A stretch of DNA of 64,000 nt from Tolypothrix sp. FACHB-123 (GCF_014697075.1 NZ_JACJRE010000007.1:1-64000), one strand, 5' to 3'. Shown: positions 8,875-18,788, counted from the first letter of the stretch. Numbers and translations are program-made. The notes: generated by a model not told the origin, from the sequence alone.

Positions 8875-9942
8875 TCATGTCACAGATGCATAATTCGGCA
8901 GTAAAGAATCTAACAAATTAGAAATACTCCTATCAGATAAATCTGAAATATGTAAAACTCTTTCAGCTTGGTTAAAATAGCTCTGAAGTGAGCGGTGATA
9001 GATGGGATCGTAATAAGAATTTAACAAATCTTGGACTAAAGCTTCCCAAGCACCTGCATCAATCAACTGATACCAGTGAATTAATTTTTCCCAACTACAG
9101 TGAGATTTCAGTTTTTCCAGTTTTTGTTTTAAAATTTCTGGACTAGATATCAAGTGACTGTATTCCTGTAAGAGAAAATTGACTCTAGCAGCTATGGGTA
9201 GTTGAATTTCTACACAACTAGCCTGTCTCATCTTTTGCCACAAAGATTGAGGCAAATAAATTTGTCCAATTTTGTTACTCTCTGATTCTATCCATACTGG
9301 CTGATGCGGATCGAATTTTTGCAGAACTTGTAATAGCTGAGTTTCAAAATATTTTTGTGAGGGTTGGCATGAACGTTTATTATGCCACTCTCCGCCTAAC
9401 AACGAACCACGATGATTTGCTAAACTTTCTAAGTCTAAAACTTGAGCGCCAAGCTTTTCTAGCTTGCTTAAAATGTAAGTTTTGCCGCTACCAGTTAAAC
9501 CACACAATATCTGATAATTAAATTTTTCTGGGAGATGTTCTAGTTGTTGGCGCACATAATGACGATAAGTCTTATATCCGCCATCGAGAACAGTTACTTC
9601 CCAACCAATTTGTGTCAGCACAGAAGCCATGCTAATTGAACGCTGTCCACCCCGTCCGCAGTAAATTAAAGGATGGTATTCTGGGTCTTTAGCTGCAAAG
9701 TGTTGGCTGAGATGTTGGTAAATATTTCTCGTTACTAAAGCAGCACCAATTTTGCGTGCCGTAAATGAGCAAACTTGTTGATAAATTGTGCCTACTTCCA
9801 CACGTTCGGCATCATTCAAGACTGGTAGATTAATGGCACCAGGGATGTGATCTTCTAGATATTCACTAGGCGATCGCACATCAATAATTTCACTGTAATG
9901 TTCAGCCCAAGGTTGCTGAGTATATGTAACTGAAGGTAACAT
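8875..9942 (-). CDS. mnmH: tRNA 2-selenouridine synthase
   Basis: 355 aa, ATG start. MnmH exchanges sulphur for selenium (via geranylation) at wobble uridine 34 of tRNAs for Lys, Glu and Gln. The N-terminal rhodanese domain shows DVRSPSEY and the active-site loop YCGRGGQRS with its cysteine. A P-loop domain follows with GLTGSGKT near residue 150. No selD partner lies in the window, so selenium supply cannot be judged here. Confidence 0.93.
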   Translation of the reverse strand: MLPSVTYTQQPWAEHYSEIIDVRSPSEYLEDHIPGAINLPVLNDAERVEVGTIYQQVCSFTARKIGAALVTRNIYQHLSQHFAAKDPEYHPLIYCGRGGQRSISMASVLTQIGWEVTVLDGGYKTYRHYVRQQLEHLPEKFNYQILCGLTGSGKTYILSKLEKLGAQVLDLESLANHRGSLLGGEWHNKRSCQPSQKYFETQLLQVLQKFDPHQPVWIESESNKIGQIYLPQSLWQKMRQASCVEIQLPIAARVNFLLQEYSHLISSPEILKQKLEKLKSHCSWEKLIHWYQLIDAGAWEALVQDLLNSYYDPIYHRSLQSYFNQAERVLHISDLSDRSISNLLDSLLPNYASVT

Positions 9943-10419
9943 AAACTTTAATTTCTCGCTTTCTCAATTTTGACACTCGTATAAGTTTAATGGGGCTTTT
10001 TTATATTTTGGTTAATTTAAATAAATCTATGTAAACATTGCCTTACTCAGCAAACTGGGGATCAAAATCTGACTCTAAAAGTTAGACTAGTAAATTTCAG
10101 GATAGAAGATGATTGCTGCAATTTTATGTGTGAATCATTTTAGATTTTAGAATAACCTTATTTTAAAGTTTCAGTGTAATGTGGGTCATGCTCAGCCTAC
10201 ACAATCTTTTCATAATCAAATAGGAATCCTATATTAAATATAGCTTAATGTTGCATTAAGTTTAATATAGCAATTTTAAATTATGCCTGAAAAATGAGAA
10301 AAAACTTAAATCACTAAGGTAATTTCCAAAAATAAATTATTCTGTTTAAATCGTTGACTGTTGACTGTTAACTGTGAACCGTCAACAGTCAACAATAAGC
10401 GACCCTATCTGGAGTTGCT
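9943..10419. other. gene-free A/T-rich spacer with STRR
   Basis: 477 bp between mnmH and the transporter operon. It is strongly A/T-rich with no plausible ORF. Heptamers of the TTGACTG/CAACAGT type occupy about 10352-10396. I see no RNA gene in it. Confidence 0.6.
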
Positions 10420-11319
10420 TTATAAATTTTTTGATTTGCGAAACTCCTGTACAACTTCTTTAATATCGCGTAATTCACCTTCTACTAAATAGTTTAATTG
10501 ACGCATTTCATCTGCGGTAATTCGTCCAGCTAATTGAGCGATCGCTGTTTTTAATTGCGGGTATTTTGCTAAAATTTCTTGTCGCACAATCGGTGTCGGT
10601 TCATAAGGAGGAAAATATTGTTTATCATCCTCAAGAACTACTAAACCCAGACGCGCTATCTGCCCATCGGTAGAGTTACCTGCTACCATATCTACTTGTT
10701 TTTGAATTAAAGCGCGATAAATTAAACCTAAATCCATGATTTGGGGTGGTTTAGCAAACTGTAAGCCGTAGGTTTTCGCTAATCCGGGAAAGCCATCTTC
10801 CCGTTCCAAAAATTCATAGCCAAAACCACCACGCCATTGGGGTGTATATTGAGTAGCTTGCGAGAGAGTTTGAATATTGTAGCGTTTGGCGTCTTCGCCC
10901 CGGATAATAATGGCAAAAGTATTTTCAAAACCCAAACTTGGCATAACTTCCAAGTTGAATTTTTGGGCGTAGGCTTGTTTTAATTTTTCATAGACTATTT
11001 TGGGATTTTTAACTGCCTTCTGCTTTAATATGCCTGTAAAAGCTGTTCCTGTATATTCAATATAAGCATCTATCCTGCCAGATTTAATCGCACTGTGACA
11101 AACAAAAGAACCACCCAACCGAGGACGACGCGATACTTTTAAATTAGTTGTAGCTTCGATTTGTTGTGCTAAAAGTTCGCCTAAAATATCTTGTTCGGTA
11201 AAATCTTTAGAAGCCACAATAATATCACCAGTACTACTGGTATTTGCATTGGGGCGACAACTAGCGATCGCCATTACTAAAGCCAATGTTAATAGGCAGT
11301 AAACCACGAATTTTTTCAT
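10420..11319 (-). CDS. osmoprotectant/glycine betaine ABC transporter, substrate-binding lipoprotein
   Basis: 299 aa, ATG start. The N terminus is a lipoprotein signal with the lipobox IASC (Cys at about residue 21). The rest matches the OpuAC/OpuCC (ProX-like) quaternary-amine-binding family: SKDFTEQDILGELL, IDAYIEYTGTAF and MVAGNSTDGQI are typical stretches. It delivers betaine/choline-type solutes to the membrane permease encoded just upstream. Third gene of an ATPase-permease-binding protein operon; the gap to the permease stop is 27 bp. Confidence 0.9.
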   Translation of the reverse strand: MKKFVVYCLLTLALVMAIASCRPNANTSSTGDIIVASKDFTEQDILGELLAQQIEATTNLKVSRRPRLGGSFVCHSAIKSGRIDAYIEYTGTAFTGILKQKAVKNPKIVYEKLKQAYAQKFNLEVMPSLGFENTFAIIIRGEDAKRYNIQTLSQATQYTPQWRGGFGYEFLEREDGFPGLAKTYGLQFAKPPQIMDLGLIYRALIQKQVDMVAGNSTDGQIARLGLVVLEDDKQYFPPYEPTPIVRQEILAKYPQLKTAIAQLAGRITADEMRQLNYLVEGELRDIKEVVQEFRKSKNL

Positions 11320-11346
11320 AGTAATCTTCGGGGATTTCTAACGTCT

Positions 11347-11994
11347 TTAATTTGTCTTTTGAACCCTGCCTTTGTTTAATTTACCTTCAATTCCCCCAAT
11401 TAATAAGTCAGCAATTAAAGCTATAACTGCCGCCGGAATTGCCCCGGCTAAAATCAACTGATTATTGACTACGGCAATTCCTCGAAAAATAAATACACCT
11501 AACCCGCCAGCGCCAATTGCAGCAGCAATAGTTGCAATCCCAATGGCAATGACAGTGGCTACTCGTACCCCAGCTAAAATTACTCCCATTGCCAAGGGAA
11601 TTTCGACTTGAAATAACAATTGTTTATCTGTCATTCCCATCCCTCGCCCAGCTTCTCGAATTGCTGGATCAACGTTAGTAATGCCAGTATAAGTATTACG
11701 AATTATCGGTAATAAGGAATATAAAGTTAGTGCCACAATGGCTGGGACTACACCAATACCGCCAATAATGGGGACGGGAATTAGTAAACCAAATAATGCC
11801 AAACTGGGAATAGTTTGTAATACATTTGCAATGCCTAAAATTGGTTGGCGCAGTTGAGTCTGGCGGGTAATTAAAATCCCTAGAGGAATGCCGATTAAAA
11901 CAGCAATACCAATGGCAATACCCACCATAAATAAATGTTCTAGGGTATGCTGAATAATTTCTGGGGCATACTTGATCAGAAAAAAGTCTTTCAT
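11347..11994 (-). CDS. osmoprotectant ABC transporter, permease
   Basis: 215 aa from the chosen ATG, whose sequence overlaps the ATPase stop codon as ATGA (11991-11994), the classical sign of translational coupling. A longer reading from 12021 would overlap the ATPase by 31 bp and is less likely. OpuB/ProW-type inner-membrane domain with about five or six transmembrane helices and the EAGRGMGMTDKQLLFQVEIPLA coupling loop (EAA motif) at about residues 120-141. Works with the flanking ATPase and binding-protein genes. Confidence 0.92.
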   Translation of the reverse strand: MKDFFLIKYAPEIIQHTLEHLFMVGIAIGIAVLIGIPLGILITRQTQLRQPILGIANVLQTIPSLALFGLLIPVPIIGGIGVVPAIVALTLYSLLPIIRNTYTGITNVDPAIREAGRGMGMTDKQLLFQVEIPLAMGVILAGVRVATVIAIGIATIAAAIGAGGLGVFIFRGIAVVNNQLILAGAIPAAVIALIADLLIGGIEGKLNKGRVQKTN

Positions 11995-12749
11995 AAATTG
12001 TCTTGCAGGGAACGCAGACATTGCAGAAAAGCCAGGCTTTCGGGATGATGCGATCGCATAAATTCATCCTTTGTTCCTAATACTACCAATTCTCCCCCAT
12101 ACATTAAACCAATTCTCGATGCCAAAACAAAAGCTTCTTGAATATCGTGGGTAACAAAGACAACAGTTTTGCCTAATTCCTGTTGTAAGCGCCGGAACTC
12201 CTGTTGAATTTCTAAGCGGGTAATCGGATCGAGTGCGCCAAAAGGTTCATCCATTAATAATACAGGCGGATCGGCTGCTAAAGCCCTAGCTACACCTACC
12301 CTTTGTCTTTGTCCTCCCGAAAGTTCATGGGGATAACGCGCCGCAAATTGTTCTGGTTCTAAACCTACCAAATGTAACAATTCATATACTCGCGTTTTAA
12401 TTTGTTTTGCTTTCCAACCTTCCAAGGCTGGAACTAAGCCAACATTTCGTTCGACTGTGAAGTGGGGAAATAAACCAGTTTCTTGAATCACATAGCCAAT
12501 TTTTCGCCGCAGCTTAATTTCATCCCATTGGGTAGTCGGTACGCCATCAAATAATACTTCTCCTTCAGTAGGTGTCAACAGGCGATTAATTAATTTCATC
12601 GTCGTAGTTTTACCGCTACCACTACGTCCTAGCAATACCAGCGCTTCTCCTGGGGAAATCGTAAAATTGAGATGAGAGACTAAAGGACGGCGATCGCGAC
12701 TAAAGGTAACATCACGAAATTCAACGGCGATGGGATTTGTTTGTATCAT
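11991..12749 (-). CDS. osmoprotectant ABC transporter, ATP-binding protein
   Basis: 252 aa, ATG start. Complete nucleotide-binding domain: Walker A GRSGSGKTT (about residue 42), Q-loop VIQETGLFPH, signature LSGGQRQRVG, Walker B VLLMDEPFGALD and the switch histidine in VFVTHDIQEA. It lacks the C-terminal CBS pair found in OpuAA/OpuCA sensors, so osmotic gating through CBS domains is not expected. First gene of the three-gene operon. Confidence 0.93.
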   Translation of the reverse strand: MIQTNPIAVEFRDVTFSRDRRPLVSHLNFTISPGEALVLLGRSGSGKTTTMKLINRLLTPTEGEVLFDGVPTTQWDEIKLRRKIGYVIQETGLFPHFTVERNVGLVPALEGWKAKQIKTRVYELLHLVGLEPEQFAARYPHELSGGQRQRVGVARALAADPPVLLMDEPFGALDPITRLEIQQEFRRLQQELGKTVVFVTHDIQEAFVLASRIGLMYGGELVVLGTKDEFMRSHHPESLAFLQCLRSLQDNL

Positions 12750-12948
12750 AAGCTAATGCGCGTTTAAACTGCATAACTACTAATTTGGGCTGTTGATGGT
12801 TGATGGTTGATGGTTGACGGTGTTTTAAAAAAAGTAGAATTTTTTCGGTAAGTTTTCCGAAATCGCCTAGGGATAAGTTGTAACTATTATCAGACAAGCA
12901 AATTATAAGTAACTATATAACTAAAGGTACGGGGACATACCCCAACTT

Positions 12949-12977
12949 AAAAACCCAGCCAAGATAGCTGGGTTTTT
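12949..12977. terminator. bidirectional Rho-independent terminator
   Basis: A 9-bp stem AAACCCAGC/GCTGGGTTT with a 7-nt loop, with a T run on both strands. It lies 134 bp past the stop of the AI-2E permease gene and upstream of the transporter operon. The rest of the 12750-13110 spacer holds TTGATGG heptamers (12791-12822) and CAACCGT heptamers (13047-13089). Confidence 0.8.
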
Positions 12978-13110
12978 GAGTTTGATAAAAATATAGCAAT
13001 CCTAAATGATTTAATGATTTGTGAAATATTACAAGCAAGGTTTTTGACAGCCAACAACCAACAGTCAACCGTCAACCGTCAACCGTCAAAACCGATATTT
13101 TTCAAAACTA

Positions 13111-14259
13111 TTAATCCTCTCGCTGTACCACATCATTAACTGGCTTTTCTGGCTGAGTATCCGGATTTTCTCCATCCCCAGGATCGTCTAATGTGGACGA
13201 GTGGGACACTATGACTAATTCCGCTTCTTGTTGATGACTCGCTCCCCATTGATCTAAAACATCTTTAATTAAAACTTCTTGCAACCAAATTTTGGCAACG
13301 ACTGTCAGGGGTAGGGCTAAAAATAATCCTAAAAAACCAAAGAAAGTGACAAAAAATAATTGGGAAATTAAAGTCACGGCGGGTAGTAAGGAAACTTGAT
13401 GCGCCATGACAACTGGTGTAATGAAATTACTTTCAGCCTGTTGAATGACAAAGTAAAGAATCAAGACAGCAACAGCTTTCCAAGGTGCGTCTAAAAGTGC
13501 GATCGCCATTGCGGGAACTACACTTAATGTTGGGCCGAGGTTGGGTATTAAGTTTAAAAATCCGGCTAACACACCCAAAGCTAATGCAGCCTTGACACCT
13601 AAAGCTGATAAGCCGATGAAACTCATCAGTCCAACTACAGCCATCGCAATTAAAGCGCCGACTACCCATCCTTCCAGGGAAGTTCCACACTGATCCAAAA
13701 TTCCATCTACTCGCCGCCGATAAAATGAAGGGAAAAGGCGGATAAATACACGGCGATAAGCATCAGGATTGGCTAATAACATCCCTGTTAAAACCAGCAC
13801 CAAAAGCATTTTCAGCAGGGCTTCTAAGGAACCAGAGACAAAGGCAAAAGAATTTCCGACTAACTTATTAATAAATGGCTGTGCTTGTTGAATCAGACTA
13901 TCTAAATCGGGAATATAAGGTATAAGCTGATCGGGAACCTGGGTTTTCAGTTCGTTAAACCAACCATTAAAGCGTTCTAAACCTTGGGGAACTCGATAAG
14001 TGAGTTCGTGAAACTGAGTCACAAACGGCGGGACAATCACCCGGAAAAAGCCAACAATCAAGGCAAAAAATATCACCACCGAAAGTATAACGGCGAAGCC
14101 TCGCTTCATTCCCCAACTTTGGAAGCATCGCGCTAGGCGATTTAAACTAGTAGCTAATACAACTGCGGCAAACATCAGTAATAAAACTTCTTTGATTTGC
14201 CACAAGATATATAAGGAAAGAACTATGGCGATTAAGCCAATCCATTGACCTAAGTTCAC
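13111..14259 (-). CDS. AI-2E/PerM family membrane transporter
   Basis: 382 aa with a GTG start. UPF0118/AI-2E family: a polytopic protein with about seven or eight hydrophobic helices, a long soluble segment between helices 3 and 4 (about residues 90-150), and the conserved region LAGFLNLIPNLGPTLS with PLTVVAKIW near the C terminus. Family members export small solutes or Na+. The C-terminal 45 residues are acidic and probably cytosolic. Substrate unknown. Confidence 0.88.
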   Translation of the reverse strand: MNLGQWIGLIAIVLSLYILWQIKEVLLLMFAAVVLATSLNRLARCFQSWGMKRGFAVILSVVIFFALIVGFFRVIVPPFVTQFHELTYRVPQGLERFNGWFNELKTQVPDQLIPYIPDLDSLIQQAQPFINKLVGNSFAFVSGSLEALLKMLLVLVLTGMLLANPDAYRRVFIRLFPSFYRRRVDGILDQCGTSLEGWVVGALIAMAVVGLMSFIGLSALGVKAALALGVLAGFLNLIPNLGPTLSVVPAMAIALLDAPWKAVAVLILYFVIQQAESNFITPVVMAHQVSLLPAVTLISQLFFVTFFGFLGLFLALPLTVVAKIWLQEVLIKDVLDQWGASHQQEAELVIVSHSSTLDDPGDGENPDTQPEKPVNDVVQRED

Positions 14260-14351
14260 AGGCTGACTCCCGACAGTTGGCTAGCTACATTATTCCTGAC
14301 AATGCAGCTAGGTTAGCTGATTTTACCAACTGCGGTCTATAGGACGAAGGT

Positions 14352-14543
14352 TTAATTTTGCCTTTGTGTCTGGAATCGCCAGAATAATGCGATCGCCATA
14401 ATCACAGTCGGGGACAAAACCATCAATAAAGCCACTGCATCTGTCCCCGGAACCCGCAAACTCGGTGCTGCATATTTAATCAAAAACGACAGCACAGTCG
14501 AGAGTACAAATACTTTTAACACCAATCCCAGCTTATTTTCCAT
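14352..14543 (-). CDS. small two-helix membrane protein
   Basis: 63 aa if translation starts at the inner ATG (14543), where a hydrophobic helix follows MENKLGLVLK at once. An upstream in-frame ATG at 14585 would add 14 residues with no membrane character. Two transmembrane segments (about residues 5-25 and 36-56) and a basic C terminus (RFQTQRQN). No domain recognised. It is divergent from ftsH. Confidence 0.6.
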   Translation of the reverse strand: MENKLGLVLKVFVLSTVLSFLIKYAAPSLRVPGTDAVALLMVLSPTVIMAIALFWRFQTQRQN

Positions 14544-14655
14544 ACAAGTTCGGCAATACGCATTTTTCTGTCGGGTATACCCCAATTGGGTTTACGCCAT
14601 CTAGTTTCTAGAATAGACCTATCTGCAACAAAACTTTGCAATTAAGGTTACGTTG

Positions 14656-14821
14656 TTGGGCATTGGGCATTGGGCATTGGGCAATTCAATTTTGGATTTT
14701 GGATTTGCAATTTTGGATTGGGTTTGAATCTAAAATCTAAAATCTAAAATCTAAAATTCCTTTTCCCCCTTCCCTAGTCCCTAGCCCCTAGCCCCTAACC
14801 CCTAGCCCCTAACCCCTTCCC
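14656..14821. repeat. three heptamer STRR families in tandem upstream of ftsH
   Basis: GGGCATT units (14656-14682) are followed by TTTTGGA/AAAATCT units (about 14693-14756) and CCCTAGC/CCCTAAC units (about 14772-14817). All have a 7-bp period. The block ends about 50 bp before the ftsH start, so it lies in the 5' leader or promoter region. Confidence 0.8.
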
Positions 14822-14869
14822 CTCCTCGTCCCGCCGCTTACAAAAAAATTTATTTGAGGGTACATCAAA

Positions 14870-16807
14870 ATGCCTGTTGAAACTAATAATAAAAATCAAA
14901 TGAAGCCTTCGAGATGGCGGCAGTTTGGTGGCAGCTTCTTGATATTAGTAACTTTTTTATTGCTGCTTAACTTAATTGTGCCCAGTTTCTTTGGGCCGAA
15001 ATTGCCCCAGGTTCCTTATAGTGACTTTATTAGCCAAGTGCAAGCTGGTAAAGTTGAACGGGCAATAGTTGGTGGCGATCGCATTCAATATGTTATCAAA
15101 ACCCAAACCCCCGATGGTCAACCAGCAGAACAGGTATTAACTACTACACCAGTAGCTCTAGACCTGGATTTACCAAAGATTCTCCGCGAGAATAAAGTTG
15201 AGTTTGCTGCACCACCGCCAGATCAAAATGGTTGGCTGGGTACTTTAATTAGCTGGGTAGCACCACCGTTAATTTTCTTTGGTATTTGGGCGTTTTTGAT
15301 GAATCGTCAAGGCGGCGGGCCTGCTGCGTTAACTGTAGGCAAGAGTAAGGCGCGGATTTCTTCTGATGGCAGCACAGGTGTAAAATTTACGGATGTGGCT
15401 GGTGTCGATGAAGCCAAGGTTGAATTGGAAGAAATTGTTGATTTCTTGAAAAATGCCGACAAATACACCCGCTTAGGGGCGAAAATTCCTAAAGGTGCAT
15501 TGTTGGTAGGGCCTCCGGGAACAGGTAAGACATTATTAGCCAAAGCGATCGCAGGTGAGGCTGGCGTTCCTTTCTTCAGCATCTCTGGTTCGGAATTTAT
15601 CGAATTATTCGTTGGTGTCGGTGCGGCCCGGGTTCGCGATTTATTTGAGCAAGCGAAAAAACAAGCACCCTGTATCGTCTTTATTGATGAATTAGACGCC
15701 CTGGGTAAATCTCGTGCTGGTGCTGGCGGCTTTGTTGGCGGTAACGATGAACGGGAACAAACCCTCAACCAATTACTCACAGAAATGGATGGTTTTGATG
15801 CCAATACAGGTGTCATTATTATCGCCGCTACTAACCGTCCCGAAGTCCTCGACCCAGCATTACGTCGTCCCGGACGCTTTGACCGCCAAATTGTAGTGGA
15901 TCGCCCTGATAAAATTGGTCGAGAAGCGATTCTGAACGTTCATGCCAGAAACGTTAAATTAGCTGATGATGTTGATTTAGCTACTATCGCTATCCGTACA
16001 CCAGGGTTTGCAGGTGCAGACTTGGCTAACTTGGTAAATGAAGCCGCACTGCTAGCAGCCCGTCAAAATCGCCAAGCCGTAGTGATGGCAGATTTCAACG
16101 AAGCGATTGAGCGCTTAGTGGCTGGTTTAGAAAAACGCTCTCGCGTGTTAAATGAAACCGAGAAAAAGACCGTAGCTTATCACGAAGTTGGTCACGCGAT
16201 CGTCGGTGCATTAATGCCTGGGGCTGGTAAAGTAGAAAAAATCTCCGTTGTGCCTCGTGGTGTTGGTGCTTTGGGTTATACAATCCAAATGCCAGAAGAA
16301 GACCGCTTTTTGATGATAGAAGACGAAATTCGCGGTAGAATTGCCACTTTATTAGGCGGACGTTCGGCTGAGGAAGTTGTGTTTGGTAAGGTGTCTACTG
16401 GCGCGTCTGACGATATCCAAAAAGCGACAGATTTAGCAGAACGAGCAATTACCATCTATGGGATGAGCGATAAACTCGGCCCTGTAGCATTTGAGAAGAT
16501 TCAACAGCAATTTATCGAAGGTTATGGAAATCCTCGCCGGGCAATTAGTCCCCAAGTTGCAGAGGAAATTGACAGAGAAGTGAAGCAAAGTGTAGATAAT
16601 GCTCACCACATCGCTTTAAGTATTCTGCAACATAACCGGACATTGCTAGAAGATACTGCACAAGAACTGTTGCAACAAGAGGTTTTAGAAGGTGTATCTT
16701 TGCGGGAACGTCTCCAGCAAGCTGTCGCACCGGAAGAACTCAACGAATGGTTGCGGACAGGGAAGATATCGGAAGATAGACCTTTGTTGCAGACACTTTT
16801 AGTGTAA
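14870..16807 (+). CDS. ftsH: ATP-dependent zinc metalloprotease FtsH
   Basis: 645 aa, ATG start with GAGG 10 nt upstream. Membrane-anchored AAA+ protease; in cyanobacteria FtsH complexes degrade damaged thylakoid proteins such as D1 and control iron and stress regulators. Two N-terminal transmembrane helices (about residues 23-43 and 123-142), Walker A GPPGTGKT (214-221), Walker [11 protein letters not shown], the second region of homology RPGRFDR, and the zinc site HEVGH (438-442). Cyanobacteria have four paralogues; this one could not be assigned to a number by eye. Followed by a strong terminator. Confidence 0.96.
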   Translation: MPVETNNKNQMKPSRWRQFGGSFLILVTFLLLLNLIVPSFFGPKLPQVPYSDFISQVQAGKVERAIVGGDRIQYVIKTQTPDGQPAEQVLTTTPVALDLDLPKILRENKVEFAAPPPDQNGWLGTLISWVAPPLIFFGIWAFLMNRQGGGPAALTVGKSKARISSDGSTGVKFTDVAGVDEAKVELEEIVDFLKNADKYTRLGAKIPKGALLVGPPGTGKTLLAKAIAGEAGVPFFSISGSEFIELFVGVGAARVRDLFEQAKKQAPCIVFIDELDALGKSRAGAGGFVGGNDEREQTLNQLLTEMDGFDANTGVIIIAATNRPEVLDPALRRPGRFDRQIVVDRPDKIGREAILNVHARNVKLADDVDLATIAIRTPGFAGADLANLVNEAALLAARQNRQAVVMADFNEAIERLVAGLEKRSRVLNETEKKTVAYHEVGHAIVGALMPGAGKVEKISVVPRGVGALGYTIQMPEEDRFLMIEDEIRGRIATLLGGRSAEEVVFGKVSTGASDDIQKATDLAERAITIYGMSDKLGPVAFEKIQQQFIEGYGNPRRAISPQVAEEIDREVKQSVDNAHHIALSILQHNRTLLEDTAQELLQQEVLEGVSLRERLQQAVAPEELNEWLRTGKISEDRPLLQTLLV

Positions 16808-16824
16808 AGCTTTGAGATTAAATT

Positions 16825-16864
16825 AAAAAAGCGATCGCTCTTTTTGGGGGCGATCGCTTTTTTT
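16825..16864 (+). terminator. ftsH terminator built from two HIP1 octamers
   Basis: An inverted pair of GCGATCGC octamers forms a long stem with flanking A and T runs (AAAAAAGCGATCGC ... GCGATCGCTTTTTTT), 17 bp after the ftsH stop. Confidence 0.8.
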
Positions 16865-17009
16865 ATAGCTAGAAGGATTAGGCGATCGCACTTTACCAAC
16901 ATCCAGCAGCGCAATAATCTGTTAAATAAACATAAAATCACATTGCAGTTATCCAGAAGTCATATATATTTTTTTACCAATCAAGAATAAATAATGCATT
17001 ACTGTTTAA

Positions 17010-17357
17010 ATGCCTAAAACGCCTATTTCTTTATACCGTCAAGGCAATGCTAATTCTCCCAGAATGGATAATGTCAGACTAAATAAAGATATTGCAACAT
17101 TTGAGGAGAACGGTATCATTTTTGTTATGACCACTTTGCCAGACGGCACATCACCCGGAGGTATTTCCACATTCGCTAGTATAGGACGAGGAAGAAATTG
17201 GTGGAAATTAGACCAAAATATAGATATTGCTGCTGAACTGAAATTAGTTAACGATCGCGGTAATCACTGGTTATGGCAACCTCAAGATATTATGCCGCTT
17301 GAAACTTATAAAACTGCACTCAGGCAGCTTGGAGAAAAGTTCTATAAAATAAGTTAA
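17010..17357 (+). CDS. probable Tse2-like ADP-ribosyltransferase-fold toxin
   Basis: 115 aa, ATG start. The layout resembles Tse2-type toxins: an N-terminal ISLYRQGN strand (compare LTLYRAV in Tse2), a central GGISTFASIGRG loop (Tse2 GGTSVFDRAG), an IDIAAELKLVNDRGNHWLWQ stretch aligning with TDIPPDLKV, and a closing MPLETYKTAL like MPAKPMYREV. This comparison is from memory of the Tse2 sequence, so the call is an inference. It is followed 28 bp later by a small acidic gene with an antitoxin-like tail, the usual toxin/antitoxin arrangement. No secretion genes are near, so a stand-alone toxin/antitoxin role is more likely than a secreted effector. Confidence 0.6.
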   Translation: MPKTPISLYRQGNANSPRMDNVRLNKDIATFEENGIIFVMTTLPDGTSPGGISTFASIGRGRNWWKLDQNIDIAAELKLVNDRGNHWLWQPQDIMPLETYKTALRQLGEKFYKIS

Positions 17358-17385
17358 AAGTCAAATATCAACTTTGGTTAATAAA

Positions 17386-17742
17386 ATGCAACTATCTTTT
17401 AAAGATATTCAATTTATTATTGAAGCTCTTGAAAACTTAATAAAGTTATATGAATCACGGCTCAATGATGAAAGTATAGATGATGATGATTTATCGGATA
17501 TTGGTAATGATTGTATGTTTTTAGAGACACTTCGTGTAGATTTAGAAAATCATCTCCAGCAATTGTTATCGCAAAATCAAAATAATCAAAATAATCAAAA
17601 TATTGTAAAAGCAGATTTGAGCGATGTATCTACACAGGATTTAAAGCAATCTGTTGTGCAATTACCAATTAGCCAACGTTTGGTTTTAGTTGATGCGATT
17701 ACTGAATCAATTAGACAAGAATTATCCTTGAGTCAAAGGTAA
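17386..17742 (+). CDS. putative antitoxin of the Tse2-like pair
   Basis: 118 aa from the ATG; an in-frame TTG 12 bp upstream is less likely. Very acidic N-terminal helical half (ESRLNDESIDDDDLSDIG), a low-complexity Q/N tract (NQNNQNNQN, about 70-77), and a C-terminal helix QLPISQRLVLVDAITESI that resembles the LPxxERLxLVxxI core of addiction-module antidote proteins. Its position 28 bp downstream of the probable toxin supports an antitoxin. Antitoxin identity is inferred, not shown. Confidence 0.5.
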   Translation: MQLSFKDIQFIIEALENLIKLYESRLNDESIDDDDLSDIGNDCMFLETLRVDLENHLQQLLSQNQNNQNNQNIVKADLSDVSTQDLKQSVVQLPISQRLVLVDAITESIRQELSLSQR

Positions 17743-17781
17743 GGCGATCGCAACTCGATAAAATAACAGTAATCCAAAATA

Positions 17782-17826
17782 GTAGGGGCACTGGCACTGC
17801 CATGCCCTCTAGAATATATTGATGTG
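17782..17826. repeat. dispersed GTAGGGGCA palindromic element (family B)
   Basis: The core pairs GGGGCACTGGCA-type arms around TGCCATGCCC, followed by CTAGAATATATTGATGTG. A near-identical copy lies at 33970-34013, and related copies at 22134-22173 and 52211-52252. Confidence 0.7.
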
Positions 17827-17943
17827 TCGCTTGCTGGCTCACGCTACGAAGCCTGCGAAGGCAGGCTTTGTTATATTAGCCACACCCTTCTAGGGTGACG
17901 GCGATATTGTGGAATAAGCGTGAATCGTGAATTCTTCCTTAAC

Positions 17944-18783
17944 TCACATAATATTCTGATTTTTCGTCTTCACTCTCTGATATAACTCTTCCATCGTTTC
18001 AATAAACGAATTATCCTTACGCCAAAAAGCCGGAAAATCTCCCTGCTTCTTTACCAAAATTGCTGACACTCCGCTTTGACTACCTACTTCAATAGTTTGG
18101 GGTAATCGCTTCGTTCCTAACCAAAATTCCCTGACGCTTGGCTGTTGTGTAATAGCTTGCTTTTCTAATTTTGTATACAACGAAGTGGATAATTCTAAAG
18201 GAATCTCCTTCGTATTCAATTCTTCCGATAACGCTTTACCTAAATTAGATTCAGCTAACTTTGCTTGCAGTTCTGTTTTTGATAACCCCCGTAATTCAAA
18301 TAAGAGAAAGGGATTATTATCTAACTGAGAAGCAACTAAATAATAAACTCCGGCGATATGCTTGCAGGGATTAGCATAATCGGGACAAGAACATCTGGTT
18401 TTAAAATCTTTGCTGCTGTGGGGTAATAAATGTAATCCCAAATCAGCAAAAGTATTTTCTACATTTTCTGGAACTTCGTTTAGTAGTAAACGGGAAACAA
18501 TACTCGCTTTTGAGGAAAGCTTTTGAATTACCTCATTCCAGCGATTTTTGGCAATGGGCGTAATTTCAATTGATATATTATAAAGTGGAACCGTATAAAC
18601 ACCAAAGTAGGGATTAATTGAACCCTGAACATGGGCAGTAATTTGATTTTTCTCAACTTCAAAGTTTAAAACTTTACCACCACGCGCATAAGAACGTCCG
18701 CGTTGCAATCTTCCTTCATCGGTAAATTGTTCTAAGGCTTGAATAAAGCGATCGCCCCACCAAGTTCTGCTAAATTTAGACAT
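17944..18783 (-). CDS. SWIM zinc finger protein, partner of the SNF2 helicase
   Basis: 279 aa, ATG start. The SWIM motif CSCPDYANPCKH (CxC-x6-CxH) sits at about residues 131-142; SWIM fingers bind DNA or protein. The N-terminal half is a beta-rich region opening with RTWWGDRF, and the C-terminal region ends in a short helix. It begins 5 bp after the stop of the SNF2 helicase gene, so the two are one operon. SWIM proteins next to SNF2 helicases recur in bacteria and suggest a joint remodelling or repair complex. Confidence 0.88.
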   Translation of the reverse strand: MSKFSRTWWGDRFIQALEQFTDEGRLQRGRSYARGGKVLNFEVEKNQITAHVQGSINPYFGVYTVPLYNISIEITPIAKNRWNEVIQKLSSKASIVSRLLLNEVPENVENTFADLGLHLLPHSSKDFKTRCSCPDYANPCKHIAGVYYLVASQLDNNPFLLFELRGLSKTELQAKLAESNLGKALSEELNTKEIPLELSTSLYTKLEKQAITQQPSVREFWLGTKRLPQTIEVGSQSGVSAILVKKQGDFPAFWRKDNSFIETMEELYQRVKTKNQNIM

Positions 18784-18788
18784 GAGAT

